Origin: Clostridium saudiense | GTDB lineage: Bacteria; Bacillota; Clostridia; Clostridiales; Clostridiaceae | Assembly: GCF_000577815.1 (NCBI RefSeq) | Contig: NZ_CBYM010000032.1 | Coordinates: 1 to 40,324, forward strand | Length of the DNA: 40,324 nucleotides | Direction of reading: 5' to 3' | Part shown: positions 17,836 through 25,772 of the stretch, in pieces | Layout: each line of letters opens with the position of its first letter | Numbering within the stretch: the first letter of the stretch is position 1 | Made by a program: the position numbers and the translations under genes | Notes under the pieces: model-generated | Seen by the model: only the letters and a program-made list of their open reading frames with translations | Database searches by the model: none | Told to the model about the DNA's origin: nothing

Positions 17836-19740
17836 ATGGATTTTATAAAAGTAGGATCTGCATGTCCTAAAACTAAAGTTGCAGATGTTATTTTTAATGT
17901 TGAAAATATATGCTCATGTATTAATGATGCTTATAATAAAGATGTTAAATTTTTAGTTTTTCCCGAACTATCTATTACTTCTTATACCTGTGCTGATTTA
18001 TTTTTAACTTCTACATTAATAAATAAATCTATAGAAGGAATTAAATTAGTTTGCGAAAATAGTATTAATAAAGATATATTAATTGCTGTTGGATGTCCTC
18101 TTGTGCATAACAACGTTCTTTATAATGCAGCATTTATTATTTTTGAAGGAAAGATTCTTGGAATAGTTCCTAAATCATATATTCCAAACTATAGCGAATT
18201 TTATGAAAAAAGATGGTTTACATCTGCTGCTATGTTAGTTGATGAAACTGTAGATTTACCTTTCCAAGATAATATACCACTAGGTACAAACTTGCTATTT
18301 ACTGCTGGAGATTATAAGTTTGGTATAGAAATTTGTGAAGATCTTTGGGTAACAATACCTCCAAGCTCTTATCTTTCACTTCTAGGTGCTAATATTATAG
18401 GTAATCTTTCTGCATCAAATGAATTAGTAAGTAAAAAAGATTATAGACTTTTATTAATTTCTAATCAAAGTGCTAGATGTATGTCATCTTATATTTACTC
18501 TTCAGCTGGTGTACATGAATCTACAACTGATTTATTATTTAGTGGTCACTTAATAATAAGTGAAAATGGTTCTATATTAAAAGAAAATAATAGATTTCAA
18601 AGAGAAAATGAAGTTATAACTTCTTGTATAGATGTATTTAAGCTAAATGCTGAAAGATTAAAAAACTTAAGTTATAGAGATGCTTCTAAAATTGTACCTT
18701 TTAAAGCTAAAAACATTAACTTCAATTTTAAAAGCACAGAAATTAAAGATTTTGATAGATATGTAGATAAACATCCATTTGTTCCATCTAATGAACATGA
18801 AAGAGAAGAAAGATGTAAAGAAATATTCAATATTCAATCATCAGCACTTGCAAAACGTTTAGAACATACTAATCTAAAAAAAGCAGTAATAGGAATTTCT
18901 GGTGGACTTGATTCAACTTTAGCTTTACTAGTCATAGTAAAAACATTTAAATTACTTGGAATCGATAATAAAAATATTATAACTATTACTATGCCTGGAT
19001 TTGGTACTACTGATAGAACATATAATAATGCTTTAACACTTTGTAGAGAATTAGGTACCGATTTAAGAGAAATAAATATCGTTGAAGCTTCCCTTCAACA
19101 TTTTAAGGATATTGGTCATGATAAAGATATACATGATGTAACTTATGAAAATGTTCAAGCAAGAGAAAGAACTCAAATATTAATGGATTTAGCTAACAAA
19201 GAAGGTGGCTTACTAATAGGAACTGGCGATCTTTCTGAACTTGCACTTGGATGGTGTACTTATAATGGCGATCATATGAGTATGTATGCTGTTAATCCTT
19301 CAATTCCAAAAACGCTAGTTAGATACTTAGTTAAATATGTAGCAGAAAAAGAATCTACAGAAGAAGTTTCTCATACTTTATTAGATATTTTAGATACTCC
19401 TGTTAGTCCTGAACTTTTACCAAAAAGTGAAAAGGGGGATATTGTTCAAAAAACAGAAGATATCGTTGGTCCATATGAACTTCACGACTTCTTCTTATAT
19501 CACTTTATTAAACATGGTTCTTCAAAAGAAAGAATTGAACTTCTTGCTAAGGCAGCATTTAAAGATGATTACTCTGAAGAAGAAATAAATAAATGGCTTG
19601 ATAAATTTATTTATAGATTCTTTACTCAACAATTTAAGAGAAGTGCATTACCTGATGGTCCTAAAGTTGGTTCAATTTCTTTAAGTCCTCGTGGCGACTG
19701 GAGAATGCCATCTGATGCTTCATTTAATTCATTTAGATAG
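17836..19740 (+). CDS. nadE: Glutamine-dependent NAD+ synthetase
   Basis: This 634-residue enzyme amidates nicotinic acid adenine dinucleotide to NAD+ with ATP and glutamine. The N-terminal nitrilase-type glutaminase has its Glu-Lys-Cys triad at Glu44 (FPELSITSY), Lys113 (GIVPKSYIPNY) and Cys167 (IEICEDLW). The C-terminal synthetase has the ATP pyrophosphatase loop GISGGLDSTLAL (353-364), GTGDLSELALGWCTYNGDHM, and the SLSPRGDWRMPSDA end. The length fits the two-domain form, which takes nitrogen from glutamine rather than free ammonia. It is a single gene with its own terminator directly after the stop. Confidence 0.95.
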   Translation: MDFIKVGSACPKTKVADVIFNVENICSCINDAYNKDVKFLVFPELSITSYTCADLFLTSTLINKSIEGIKLVCENSINKDILIAVGCPLVHNNVLYNAAFIIFEGKILGIVPKSYIPNYSEFYEKRWFTSAAMLVDETVDLPFQDNIPLGTNLLFTAGDYKFGIEICEDLWVTIPPSSYLSLLGANIIGNLSASNELVSKKDYRLLLISNQSARCMSSYIYSSAGVHESTTDLLFSGHLIISENGSILKENNRFQRENEVITSCIDVFKLNAERLKNLSYRDASKIVPFKAKNINFNFKSTEIKDFDRYVDKHPFVPSNEHEREERCKEIFNIQSSALAKRLEHTNLKKAVIGISGGLDSTLALLVIVKTFKLLGIDNKNIITITMPGFGTTDRTYNNALTLCRELGTDLREINIVEASLQHFKDIGHDKDIHDVTYENVQARERTQILMDLANKEGGLLIGTGDLSELALGWCTYNGDHMSMYAVNPSIPKTLVRYLVKYVAEKESTEEVSHTLLDILDTPVSPELLPKSEKGDIVQKTEDIVGPYELHDFFLYHFIKHGSSKERIELLAKAAFKDDYSEEEINKWLDKFIYRFFTQQFKRSALPDGPKVGSISLSPRGDWRMPSDASFNSFR

Positions 19741-19741
19741 C

Positions 19742-19770
19742 AAAAAGAGTGATTTTATTCACTCTTTTTT
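19742..19770 (+). terminator. Terminator of nadE
   Basis: AAAAAGAGTGA (19742-19752) pairs perfectly with TCACTCTTTTT (19759-19769) over a 6-nt loop, ending in a T-run that starts right after the nadE stop codon. Confidence 0.85.
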
Positions 19771-19800
19771 ACTAATTATTTTAAACTCCATTATAAAATA

Positions 19801-19840
19801 AAAAAATAAGGAAATTTATATCAGAATATAAATTTCCTTA
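19801..19840 (-). terminator. Terminator of the deoxynucleoside kinase gene
   Basis: Perfect 15-bp stem with arms 19807-19821 and 19826-19840 and a 4-nt loop. On the minus strand it is followed by six T. Confidence 0.85.
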
Positions 19841-19845
19841 CTTAA

Positions 19846-20496
19846 TTATTTTCTTACTTGTTTTAATTTTTCTTCTACCATTTGTATTAACTTAATTTTA
19901 TCATCTTCATTATTTACAACATCCATGACATTCATATCAATTACTAATACTTCAGATGCTTTATAATGATTTTTTACCCAATTATCATAGTCTTTCCATA
20001 AGAAATGATAATATTCTTTTAAACTATCATCAACTTCGAAATCTCTTCCTCTTAATTTGATTCTATTCATAACAGTTTCAAAAGAACCTTTTAGATAAAT
20101 CATTATATCTGGTGCCTTCTTTGGAAGTGATTCTAGTTCTTCCATCATATTATTTAATAAATTTTCATATATGTCCATTTCTAATTGTGATATTCTTCCA
20201 AGCTCCATATTCTTCTTAGCAAAATACCAATCTTCATATATAGATCTATCTAATACATTATTGTCATTAACTAACGCTTCTTTTATACTTTTGAATCTAG
20301 TATTTAAAAAATATAATTGTAATAAGAAAGGATATCTTTTTCTTTGTATCTCTTCTTCAGACTCACTATAAAATAATGGCAAAAGTGGATTATCATCAAC
20401 AGATTCATAAAAAACATCTGATTGAAAATGCTCTCCTAGAATTTTTGCTACTGAACTTTTTCCTAAGCCTATCATTCCACCAACTACTAACAACAT
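19846..20496 (-). CDS. Deoxynucleoside kinase (deoxyadenosine/deoxyguanosine kinase family)
   Basis: This 216-residue protein phosphorylates a deoxynucleoside to the 5'-monophosphate in the salvage pathway. It has the P-loop GGMIGLGKSS (6-15, Lys13), the substrate-side Glu in FYESVDDNPLLPLFY, the DRS motif in VLDRSIYEDWYF, and the arginine-rich lid KLRGRDFEVDD. Size and motifs match the dAK/dGK group of Firmicutes rather than type II thymidine kinase. Which base it prefers cannot be read safely. It is transcribed alone, from a promoter at 20537-20565. Confidence 0.88.
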   Translation of the reverse strand: MLLVVGGMIGLGKSSVAKILGEHFQSDVFYESVDDNPLLPLFYSESEEEIQRKRYPFLLQLYFLNTRFKSIKEALVNDNNVLDRSIYEDWYFAKKNMELGRISQLEMDIYENLLNNMMEELESLPKKAPDIMIYLKGSFETVMNRIKLRGRDFEVDDSLKEYYHFLWKDYDNWVKNHYKASEVLVIDMNVMDVVNNEDDKIKLIQMVEEKLKQVRK

Positions 20497-20536
20497 ACTT
20501 CACCTATCCTTTACTATTCATCCTTAGTGCTCATTA

Positions 20537-20565
20537 ATGATAACTTGTATTTATTTTTAAATCAA
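20537..20565 (-). promoter_or_regulatory. Promoter of the deoxynucleoside kinase gene
   Basis: On the minus strand TTGATT (20560-20565), 17 bases, and TATCAT (20537-20542), about 40 bp before the start codon. Confidence 0.5.
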
Positions 20566-20577
20566 GACTTGACATAA

Positions 20578-20614
20578 GAAAAAGGCATATAAATACAAAT
20601 TATTTATATGCCTT
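20578..20614 (-). terminator. Terminator of trxA-trxB
   Basis: Perfect 14-bp stem AAGGCATATAAATA/TATTTATATGCCTT (20582-20595 and 20601-20614) with a 5-nt loop. On the minus strand it runs into a T-rich tail. Confidence 0.85.
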
Positions 20615-20621
20615 ATTACAT

Positions 20622-21485
20622 TTATTTCATTTTTAAAGTATCGATATATTTAACTGCACTTAATGATGCTATATTACCTTCTCCAGCAGATTTAATATAT
20701 TGATATGGTTTTCCTACACAATCTCCTGCTGCAAAACATCCTGGAATATTGCATTTCATTTCTCTATCAACATGAATATGTCCATCTACTATTTCTAGTC
20801 CCGGTACTAACTGTCCAGGTGATATACTATCTTTTAATATAAATACTCCATCTGTTTCTAATTCACCATCTTCCAATTTAACTGAAGAAACCTTTGCTTC
20901 TCCAACTATTTCTAATGGTTTTTTAGCAACTACTTCTATATTTTCATTTAAACTAGTTTCACCTTTATACATTGGAATATAATAAACTTTTCCAGCAAGC
21001 TCACTAACATAATTGGCTTCTTCTTCTGCTTCTTTATTATATCCTATTATTGTTACAGTTTTTCCTTTATAAAGAGGCGCATCACATGTAGCACAATAAC
21101 CTACACCTTTACCTATTAATTCCTCTTCACCTTTTATTGGTTTTGTATATTCCATTCCAGTAGCTAAAATTACAGTTGTAGCTTCATACATTTTCTCATT
21201 TACCATTAAGGCAAAGTAATCACCCATGGCATATATGTTATTAACTCTTTCTTCTGTAATTTCAATGCCCATCTTATCTATATGCTCAAGAAATTTATCT
21301 TTAACATCAGCTCCATTTACTCCATAAAAACCTAAGTAATTACTAATCTTAGGAGCTTTACTTAATTTATGACTTAATTCCTTATTACCAAAAATAATAA
21401 ACTTTTTATTTCTTATTTTTGCATTAAGAGCTGCAGATAATCCTGCTGGACCACTACCTACTATGGCTATATCATATCTTTCCAT
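20622..21485 (-). CDS. Thioredoxin reductase-like flavoprotein, probably ferredoxin-dependent (FFTR type)
   Basis: This 287-residue flavoprotein has the FAD motif AIVGSGPAGLSAALNA near its start, the redox pair Cys131-Ala-Thr-Cys134 in YCATCDAPLYKG, and the C-terminal FAD segment FAAGDCVGKPYQYIKSAGEG. The second dinucleotide domain is abnormal. Where NADPH-linked TrxB has GGGDSAxEEA followed by HRR, this protein has IIGYNKEAEEEANY (147 onward) and then VYYIPMYKG, so both the pyrophosphate loop and the arginines that hold the NADPH phosphate are missing. Clostridial ferredoxin-dependent flavin thioredoxin reductases have this pattern. It lies 15 bp after trxA and presumably recycles it. The electron donor is an inference. 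Confidence 0.85.
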   Translation of the reverse strand: MERYDIAIVGSGPAGLSAALNAKIRNKKFIIFGNKELSHKLSKAPKISNYLGFYGVNGADVKDKFLEHIDKMGIEITEERVNNIYAMGDYFALMVNEKMYEATTVILATGMEYTKPIKGEEELIGKGVGYCATCDAPLYKGKTVTIIGYNKEAEEEANYVSELAGKVYYIPMYKGETSLNENIEVVAKKPLEIVGEAKVSSVKLEDGELETDGVFILKDSISPGQLVPGLEIVDGHIHVDREMKCNIPGCFAAGDCVGKPYQYIKSAGEGNIASLSAVKYIDTLKMK

Positions 21486-21500
21486 AGTAACCTCTACCTT

Positions 21501-21815
21501 CTAAAGATGTTTTTCAACAGCTTCTTTTAATTGATTCTTTGGCATGAATCCAACTAAAGTATCAACAGGTGCTCCATTTTTAAATACCATTATTGTTGGT
21601 ATACTTGCAACTCTGTATTTACCAGCTAAATTTGGACATTCATCAACATTAACTTTTGTAAATTTAGCATTTGTTAATTCTCCTGCAACTTCTTCAAAGA
21701 TAGGTCCTATCATTTTACAAGGTCCACACCATTCAGCCCAGAAATCTACTATACTTACTCCATCAAAATCAATTACTTCTGTATTGAATTCATTTTCTTT
21801 TAAATGCTTAACCAT
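21501..21815 (-). CDS. trxA: Thioredoxin
   Basis: This 104-residue protein has the complete thioredoxin fold with the active site WAEWCGPCKM (Cys30, Cys33), the conserved Asp24 in IVDFWA, the cis-proline loop ASIPTIMVF, and FKNGAPVDTLVG. It is cytoplasmic, with no signal peptide. It reduces disulfides in ribonucleotide reductase, peroxiredoxins and other partners. The reductase gene follows 15 bp downstream. GGAGGA stands before the ATG, and a striking 15-bp C/G palindrome lies just upstream of it. Confidence 0.95.
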   Translation of the reverse strand: MVKHLKENEFNTEVIDFDGVSIVDFWAEWCGPCKMIGPIFEEVAGELTNAKFTKVNVDECPNLAGKYRVASIPTIMVFKNGAPVDTLVGFMPKNQLKEAVEKHL

Positions 21816-21830
21816 TTTATTTCCTCCTAC

Positions 21831-21845
21831 TCCCCCTTAGGGGGA
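21831..21845 (-). promoter_or_regulatory. C/G-tract palindrome in the trxA leader, CsoR/CstR-operator-like
   Basis: On the trxA strand the sequence is TCCCCCTAAGGGGGA, perfectly palindromic around its central base, in otherwise AT-only DNA. It lies between the promoter and the GGAGG of trxA, starting about 20 bases after the -10 box. CsoR/CstR-family repressors bind operators of this form (C-tract, short AT centre, G-tract). An RNA hairpin that masks the ribosome binding site is another option. Confidence 0.45.
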
Positions 21846-21864
21846 TATTAATATTATTTGTTTT

Positions 21865-21893
21865 ATTTTACAGCGATAATTATTATTAGTCAA
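21865..21893 (-). promoter_or_regulatory. Promoter of trxA-trxB
   Basis: On the minus strand TTGACT (21888-21893), 17 bases, TAAAAT (21865-21870). Confidence 0.7.
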
Positions 21894-21955
21894 TAATTTT
21901 ATCCTTACTGATAGTTTGCCCTACTTTTTTCATTATAATTCTATAAAATAAATCT

Positions 21956-23665
21956 CTATTTAGCCATTGAGTATCTATTTAGATTTTCATAAATACCACC
22001 TTTTTTTATAAGTTCAATATGACTTCCTCTTTCTTCAATACCTTTATCAGTTAATACTATTATTTCATCTGCATTTTTAATTGTTGATAATCTATGAGCT
22101 ACAACAATAGTTGTCCTATTTTTACATAACTCTTCTAAAGATTTTTGAATTAAATATTCTGTTACATTATCTAAAGCAGATGTTGCTTCATCTAATATTA
22201 ATATTGGTGGATTCTTCAAAAATACCCTTGCAATTGATATTCTTTGCTTTTGCCCGCCAGATAATTTAACTCCTCTTTCTCCAATATATGTATCATATCC
22301 ATCCTTTAGTTCCATGATGAATTCATGTATATTGGCTTTTTTAGCAGCTTCAATTACTTCCTCATCAGTTGCATTTTGGTTACCATATTTAATATTTTCT
22401 TTTATAGTCCCAGTATATAAAAATACATCTTGTTGTACTATTCCAATATTTTTTCTTAAAGAATTAAGTTTAATATCGTAAATACTTTTACCATCAATTT
22501 TTATATCTCCTTTATCAACATCATAAAATCTTGGTATTAAACTACAAAAAGTAGTTTTTCCACCACCAGATGGACCAACTAATGCAAGCATCTTTCCACT
22601 TTCTATTGATAAATTAATGTCATTTAACACACTTTCATTTTCATAGCTAAAACTTACATTTTCAAATTCTATATTTCCTTCTACATTATTAATTTCAACT
22701 GCATTTGGATTTTCTTTTTCTTTTTCCACATTCATTATTTCCATAAACCTTTTAAATCCAGTCATACCATTTTGATATTGTTCAACAAAATTAATTAACT
22801 TCTTAATTGGATCAGTAAATAATTTTACGTAAAGCATATATGCTAGAAAATCTCCTAAGTTTATCACACCATAATATGTAAAAACCCCACCTGCAATTAA
22901 TACAACGTAATCTAATATATCTACGCCAAAATTAACTCCTGCAAAATACTCTGCCATTACCTTATATGCTTTTTTTCTAACTTCTCTAAACTTATTATTA
23001 CCTTTATTAAACTTTTCTTTTTCATATTCATGTGCTACAAAAGCTTTCGAAATTCTAATTCCTGCTATAGAGTTTTCTAAAGTTGAATTTATATTAGATG
23101 TATGAACTCTAGTTTCCATAAAGCAATCATTCATCTTTTTTCTTTTCTTCAAAGTAAATATAACTATAAATGGAACAAATGCAAAAACTAATATTGTAAG
23201 TGGTATGTTAATTGTTGATAAAATTATAAATGACCCTAAAAACATAACTATAGAAATAAACAAATCCTCTGGTCCATGATGAGCTAACTCTGATATTTCC
23301 ATAAGGTCATTAATCATTCTACTCATTAAATCTCCAGTTCTGTTATTATCAAAATAAGAATTAGGTAATTCTTCAAGATGATTAAACATATCTCTTCTCA
23401 TATCAGCCTGCATTCCTACACCTACAAGATGCCCAAAATACTGCATGAAATAACAACAGCCTGCCTTTATTAAATATAGTAACATTAAAATTATTGCAAA
23501 TATACCTATTACTTTAATTTCTTTATTAGGTATAGTTTCATTTATTAATACTCTTGTCATCATCGGATATATCAAACTACATATGGTTGCAATGGTCGCT
23601 ACTATTAAATCCAATATAAACAATTTTTTATATGGCTTATAATATGAAATAAATTTTTTTATCAT
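21956..23665 (-). CDS. ABC exporter half-transporter (membrane and ATPase domains fused)
   Basis: This 569-residue protein has six predicted membrane helices in residues 1-300 and a nucleotide-binding domain from about 335. The ATPase has Walker A GPSGGGKTT (364-372), the Q-loop NIGIVQQDVFLYTGTI, the signature LSGGQKQR, Walker B PPILILDEATSALD, and the H-loop VAHRLST. This is the ABCB/MsbA/LmrA-type exporter layout, acting as a homodimer because no partner gene adjoins it. The substrate (drug, lipid or peptide) cannot be told. There is no accessory peptidase domain. GGAGGGG lies 9 bases before the ATG. No clear terminator separates it from trxA. Confidence 0.92.
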   Translation of the reverse strand: MIKKFISYYKPYKKLFILDLIVATIATICSLIYPMMTRVLINETIPNKEIKVIGIFAIILMLLYLIKAGCCYFMQYFGHLVGVGMQADMRRDMFNHLEELPNSYFDNNRTGDLMSRMINDLMEISELAHHGPEDLFISIVMFLGSFIILSTINIPLTILVFAFVPFIVIFTLKKRKKMNDCFMETRVHTSNINSTLENSIAGIRISKAFVAHEYEKEKFNKGNNKFREVRKKAYKVMAEYFAGVNFGVDILDYVVLIAGGVFTYYGVINLGDFLAYMLYVKLFTDPIKKLINFVEQYQNGMTGFKRFMEIMNVEKEKENPNAVEINNVEGNIEFENVSFSYENESVLNDINLSIESGKMLALVGPSGGGKTTFCSLIPRFYDVDKGDIKIDGKSIYDIKLNSLRKNIGIVQQDVFLYTGTIKENIKYGNQNATDEEVIEAAKKANIHEFIMELKDGYDTYIGERGVKLSGGQKQRISIARVFLKNPPILILDEATSALDNVTEYLIQKSLEELCKNRTTIVVAHRLSTIKNADEIIVLTDKGIEERGSHIELIKKGGIYENLNRYSMAK

Positions 23666-23745
23666 TATTTAAGTCCCCTCCTATTAAAGCTTAAATTTAT
23701 TTTATACTCTTATTTATATAAAAGTAGTTTTATTTTTTATAACAT

Positions 23746-23780
23746 AAAATAAGGACAAGATAAATATCCTCTTGTCCTTA
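23746..23780 (-). terminator. Terminator after the small hypothetical gene
   Basis: TAAGGACAAGA (23750-23760) pairs perfectly with TCTTGTCCTTA (23770-23780) over a 9-nt loop. On the minus strand a TTTTA tail follows. Confidence 0.7.
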
Positions 23781-23794
23781 AACACAAATATGTA

Positions 23795-24019
23795 TTATTT
23801 TTCCCTATGAACATCAACAACTCCAGCTTCATCATCTGAAATAGGAATTAATACTGTACCAAACATCTTTTCTTCTTTCTTTGCATATATATGATAATCT
23901 AAGCCTACTTTTAAATTTTTAATATTATCATTTTTTAATATTTTGTACTTTTTATTATCATAAGATTTACCTATATAATATTTATCTGTTTCTTTTTTTA
24001 TTATTACCCTATAAAGCAT
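23795..24019 (-). CDS. Small hypothetical protein (74 residues)
   Basis: I do not recognise this protein. It is soluble and rich in Lys, Tyr and Asp, with no signal peptide, membrane segment or cysteine. The pattern of short alternating hydrophobic stretches (MLYRVIIKKE, YYIGKSYDNKKYKIL, LDYHIYAKKEEKMFGTVLIP) suggests a small beta-barrel. The start has GAGGGA at good spacing, and a terminator follows the stop, so it looks like a real gene. It lies 49 bp downstream of the degenerate Nudix gene on the same strand and could share its transcript. Confidence 0.6.
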   Translation of the reverse strand: MLYRVIIKKETDKYYIGKSYDNKKYKILKNDNIKNLKVGLDYHIYAKKEEKMFGTVLIPISDDEAGVVDVHREK

Positions 24020-24068
24020 TTATTTCCCTCTTTTTTTCGTTGTAGCTCATCTTTGGTTTTATCTTAAA

Positions 24069-24443
24069 TTAATTCATAAAAAAGTCTTTTAATATTTTAA
24101 GTTCTTCTTCATTGAAATTATAATCATTTAACTTGTTTTTAGCTATCCATTTTGTATTACTTATAGTTTTATGACAAGTAATATATTCTTTAACTGTTCC
24201 TGTAAAGACTCTTAATATATCATTATTTTCAAGTGTATAATCTTTAAATGGCTTTAAATCGAAAATTGTACATTTTAAATCTTTATCTATTGCTTTATTA
24301 ATACACTTTTCGTCAGTTTCTTTACCTTTAATCTCTTTACCGAATATCCCCCATGTTCTTTCATTCTTCTTTCCTCTTTCAGCAATTAACACATTATCAA
24401 AATCATCATAAATAATAATTGAGCATCTTACTACTTTCCCCAT
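24069..24443 (-). CDS. Nudix-fold protein with degenerate Nudix box
   Basis: This 124-residue protein has the Nudix layout: MGKVVRCSIIIYDDFDNVLIAERGKK as the first strands, a central Nudix-box region at GKEIKGKETDEKCINKAID, and a late WIAKNKLNDYNFNEEE strand-helix. Against the consensus G-x5-E-x7-R-E-U-x-E-E-x-G-U there is one extra residue before the Glu, the RE pair is KA, and the EE pair is KD, so metal binding and hydrolysis are unlikely. The frame opens at 24455, but that ATG overlaps the GGAGGT motif, so the ATG at 24441-24443 is preferred. A binding or sensing role is possible. The ligand is unknown. Confidence 0.65.
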   Translation of the reverse strand: MGKVVRCSIIIYDDFDNVLIAERGKKNERTWGIFGKEIKGKETDEKCINKAIDKDLKCTIFDLKPFKDYTLENNDILRVFTGTVKEYITCHKTISNTKWIAKNKLNDYNFNEEELKILKDFFMN

Positions 24444-24505
24444 ACGTACCTCCATCAGAACATTTTCCTACACTTTTCAATTTTATATATTAATTATTAA
24501 TAATA

Positions 24506-24534
24506 ATTATACCCTATTGTTTACAATAAAACAA
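24506..24534 (-). promoter_or_regulatory. Promoter of the Nudix gene with a palindromic spacer
   Basis: On the minus strand TTGTTT (24529-24534), 17 bases, TATAAT (24506-24511). The spacer holds a perfect palindrome, ATTGTTTACAAT (24516-24527), which could be an operator. Confidence 0.5.
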
Positions 24535-24612
24535 ATTTTTTAATATTAATAAATTTATTTTTATGTGAATATAAGTAAAAAAATTGTTCATACTTAAGAA
24601 GAGGTGATTTTT

Positions 24613-25212
24613 TTGGTATATTTTAGATTTATTCCACTTATTGTATTATCTTTTTTTGCTTTAAAATTCTTAATATCTTATATAGAAAAAGCAACAATTA
24701 ATTTAAATAATAAGGCAATCAAAAGACAAATTGAGCTAGGATTGTTATCAATAAAAGATATACAAAGAAACAACTATAGTACTTTTCTTAAAATTATAAA
24801 TATATATCTTGATATATTAGGATGTAAAGAAATTGTGGCTCTACCTGGTGGGAATAGTGATTTAACCAATTTTAAATGTACTCTAAATAATACTGATATT
24901 CTTATTTGTTGCATTCAAAATGACCTAATAGGTGAAACTGCCAAAGATGAAGATAAATGGGAATCAACTGGAAGGCCTGATGTGCAAAGCTTTTTAGCTC
25001 GAATGGTTCTTAATGATTGTAAAAAAGGAATTATTATTACTAATAGCACTTTTTCAAGTAATGCTATAGAATTTGCTAATAACCTTAACGCTCAAAATCG
25101 TGGAATAGAAATTAAACTTATTGATGGTTATGAATTAACAAAATCAATTAGAAATCATAAATATTATATTATTAAGGAGGGTTTAATAAATGAAGTTAAA
25201 TACAATATATAG
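24613..25212 (+). CDS. Membrane-anchored Mrr-like nuclease-fold protein, catalytically inactive
   Basis: This 199-residue protein has one N-terminal hydrophobic segment (about 4-21, YFRFIPLIVLSFFALKFLI) and then a domain that parallels the next gene: LDILGCKEIVALPGGNSDL, LARMVLNDCKKGIIITNSTFSSNAIEFAN, IKLIDGYELTKSI. These are the landmarks of the Mrr/restriction-endonuclease fold, but the ExK strand reads ILICCIQND, with Cys and Ile where Glu and Lys should be. A GTG at 24604 is part of the AGAGGTG ribosome binding site, so the TTG at 24613 is taken as start. It overlaps the active-looking paralogue by 23 bp, suggesting coupled translation and a heteromeric complex. Confidence 0.65.
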   Translation: MVYFRFIPLIVLSFFALKFLISYIEKATINLNNKAIKRQIELGLLSIKDIQRNNYSTFLKIINIYLDILGCKEIVALPGGNSDLTNFKCTLNNTDILICCIQNDLIGETAKDEDKWESTGRPDVQSFLARMVLNDCKKGIIITNSTFSSNAIEFANNLNAQNRGIEIKLIDGYELTKSIRNHKYYIIKEGLINEVKYNI

Positions 25213-25702
25213 TTATTTTATAATAATTTTATTCTCTCCTTTAATAGGTAAGCTAATTAAAAATATTACTATTTATTATAAGTCCTATAAAGAATTAAAA
25301 AAAAGTGACTTACTTTATAACTTAGTTCATAGACTTACACCTCATGAATTTGAAATTTGGTGTAGTGAATATTTATCCAATATAGGCTTTAATAATATAG
25401 TTGTACTTCCTTTAGGACCAGATGGTGGAAAGGATATAATTTGTGAAAAAAATAGTGAAAAATTTTATGTTGAATGTAAAAGATATTCAATTTCTGATTC
25501 CATAACAGCCTTTGAAATTGAAAAACTATTAGGTGCAATGATTTGTGATAATATAAATAACGGAATAATAATAACTACAGGTACTATATCCGATGAAGCT
25601 AAATCTATTTTAAATAAAATAGAAAAACCCTATAATATTAGCATCATAAGTTCTAAAGATCTGGCTATTCCGTATACTGAATACGTTCTTAACCCTAATT
25701 AA
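25190..25702 (+). CDS. Membrane-anchored Mrr-family restriction endonuclease-like protein
   Basis: This 170-residue protein has an N-terminal membrane segment (about 5-21, followed by Lys-rich residues) and an Mrr catalytic domain: LTPHEFEIWCSEYLSNIGF, then GPDGGKDI with Asp82, then the YVECKRY strand with Glu95 and Lys97. This is the D-(E)xK nuclease site. IIITTGTISDEAKSIL is the usual later block of the fold. No methyltransferase is present. Similar Mrr-type proteins cut modified or foreign DNA, but the membrane anchor and the inactive partner upstream make the target uncertain. The start has AAGGAGG 8 bases before ATG, inside the upstream gene. Confidence 0.8.
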   Translation: MKLNTIYSYFIIILFSPLIGKLIKNITIYYKSYKELKKSDLLYNLVHRLTPHEFEIWCSEYLSNIGFNNIVVLPLGPDGGKDIICEKNSEKFYVECKRYSISDSITAFEIEKLLGAMICDNINNGIIITTGTISDEAKSILNKIEKPYNISIISSKDLAIPYTEYVLNPN

Positions 25703-25734
25703 TATTTAGCTATCTCATTTTCCTCTCAATATAT

Positions 25735-25768
25735 AAGGGATGTGTCATTTACTATGCACATCCCTTTT
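25735..25768 (+). terminator. Terminator between the Mrr pair and the MFS gene
   Basis: AAGGGATGTG (25735-25744) and CACATCCCTT (25757-25766) pair over a 12-nt loop and lead into a T-rich tail on the plus strand. It may also serve the convergent MFS gene weakly. Confidence 0.7.
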
Positions 25769-25772
25769 AATT

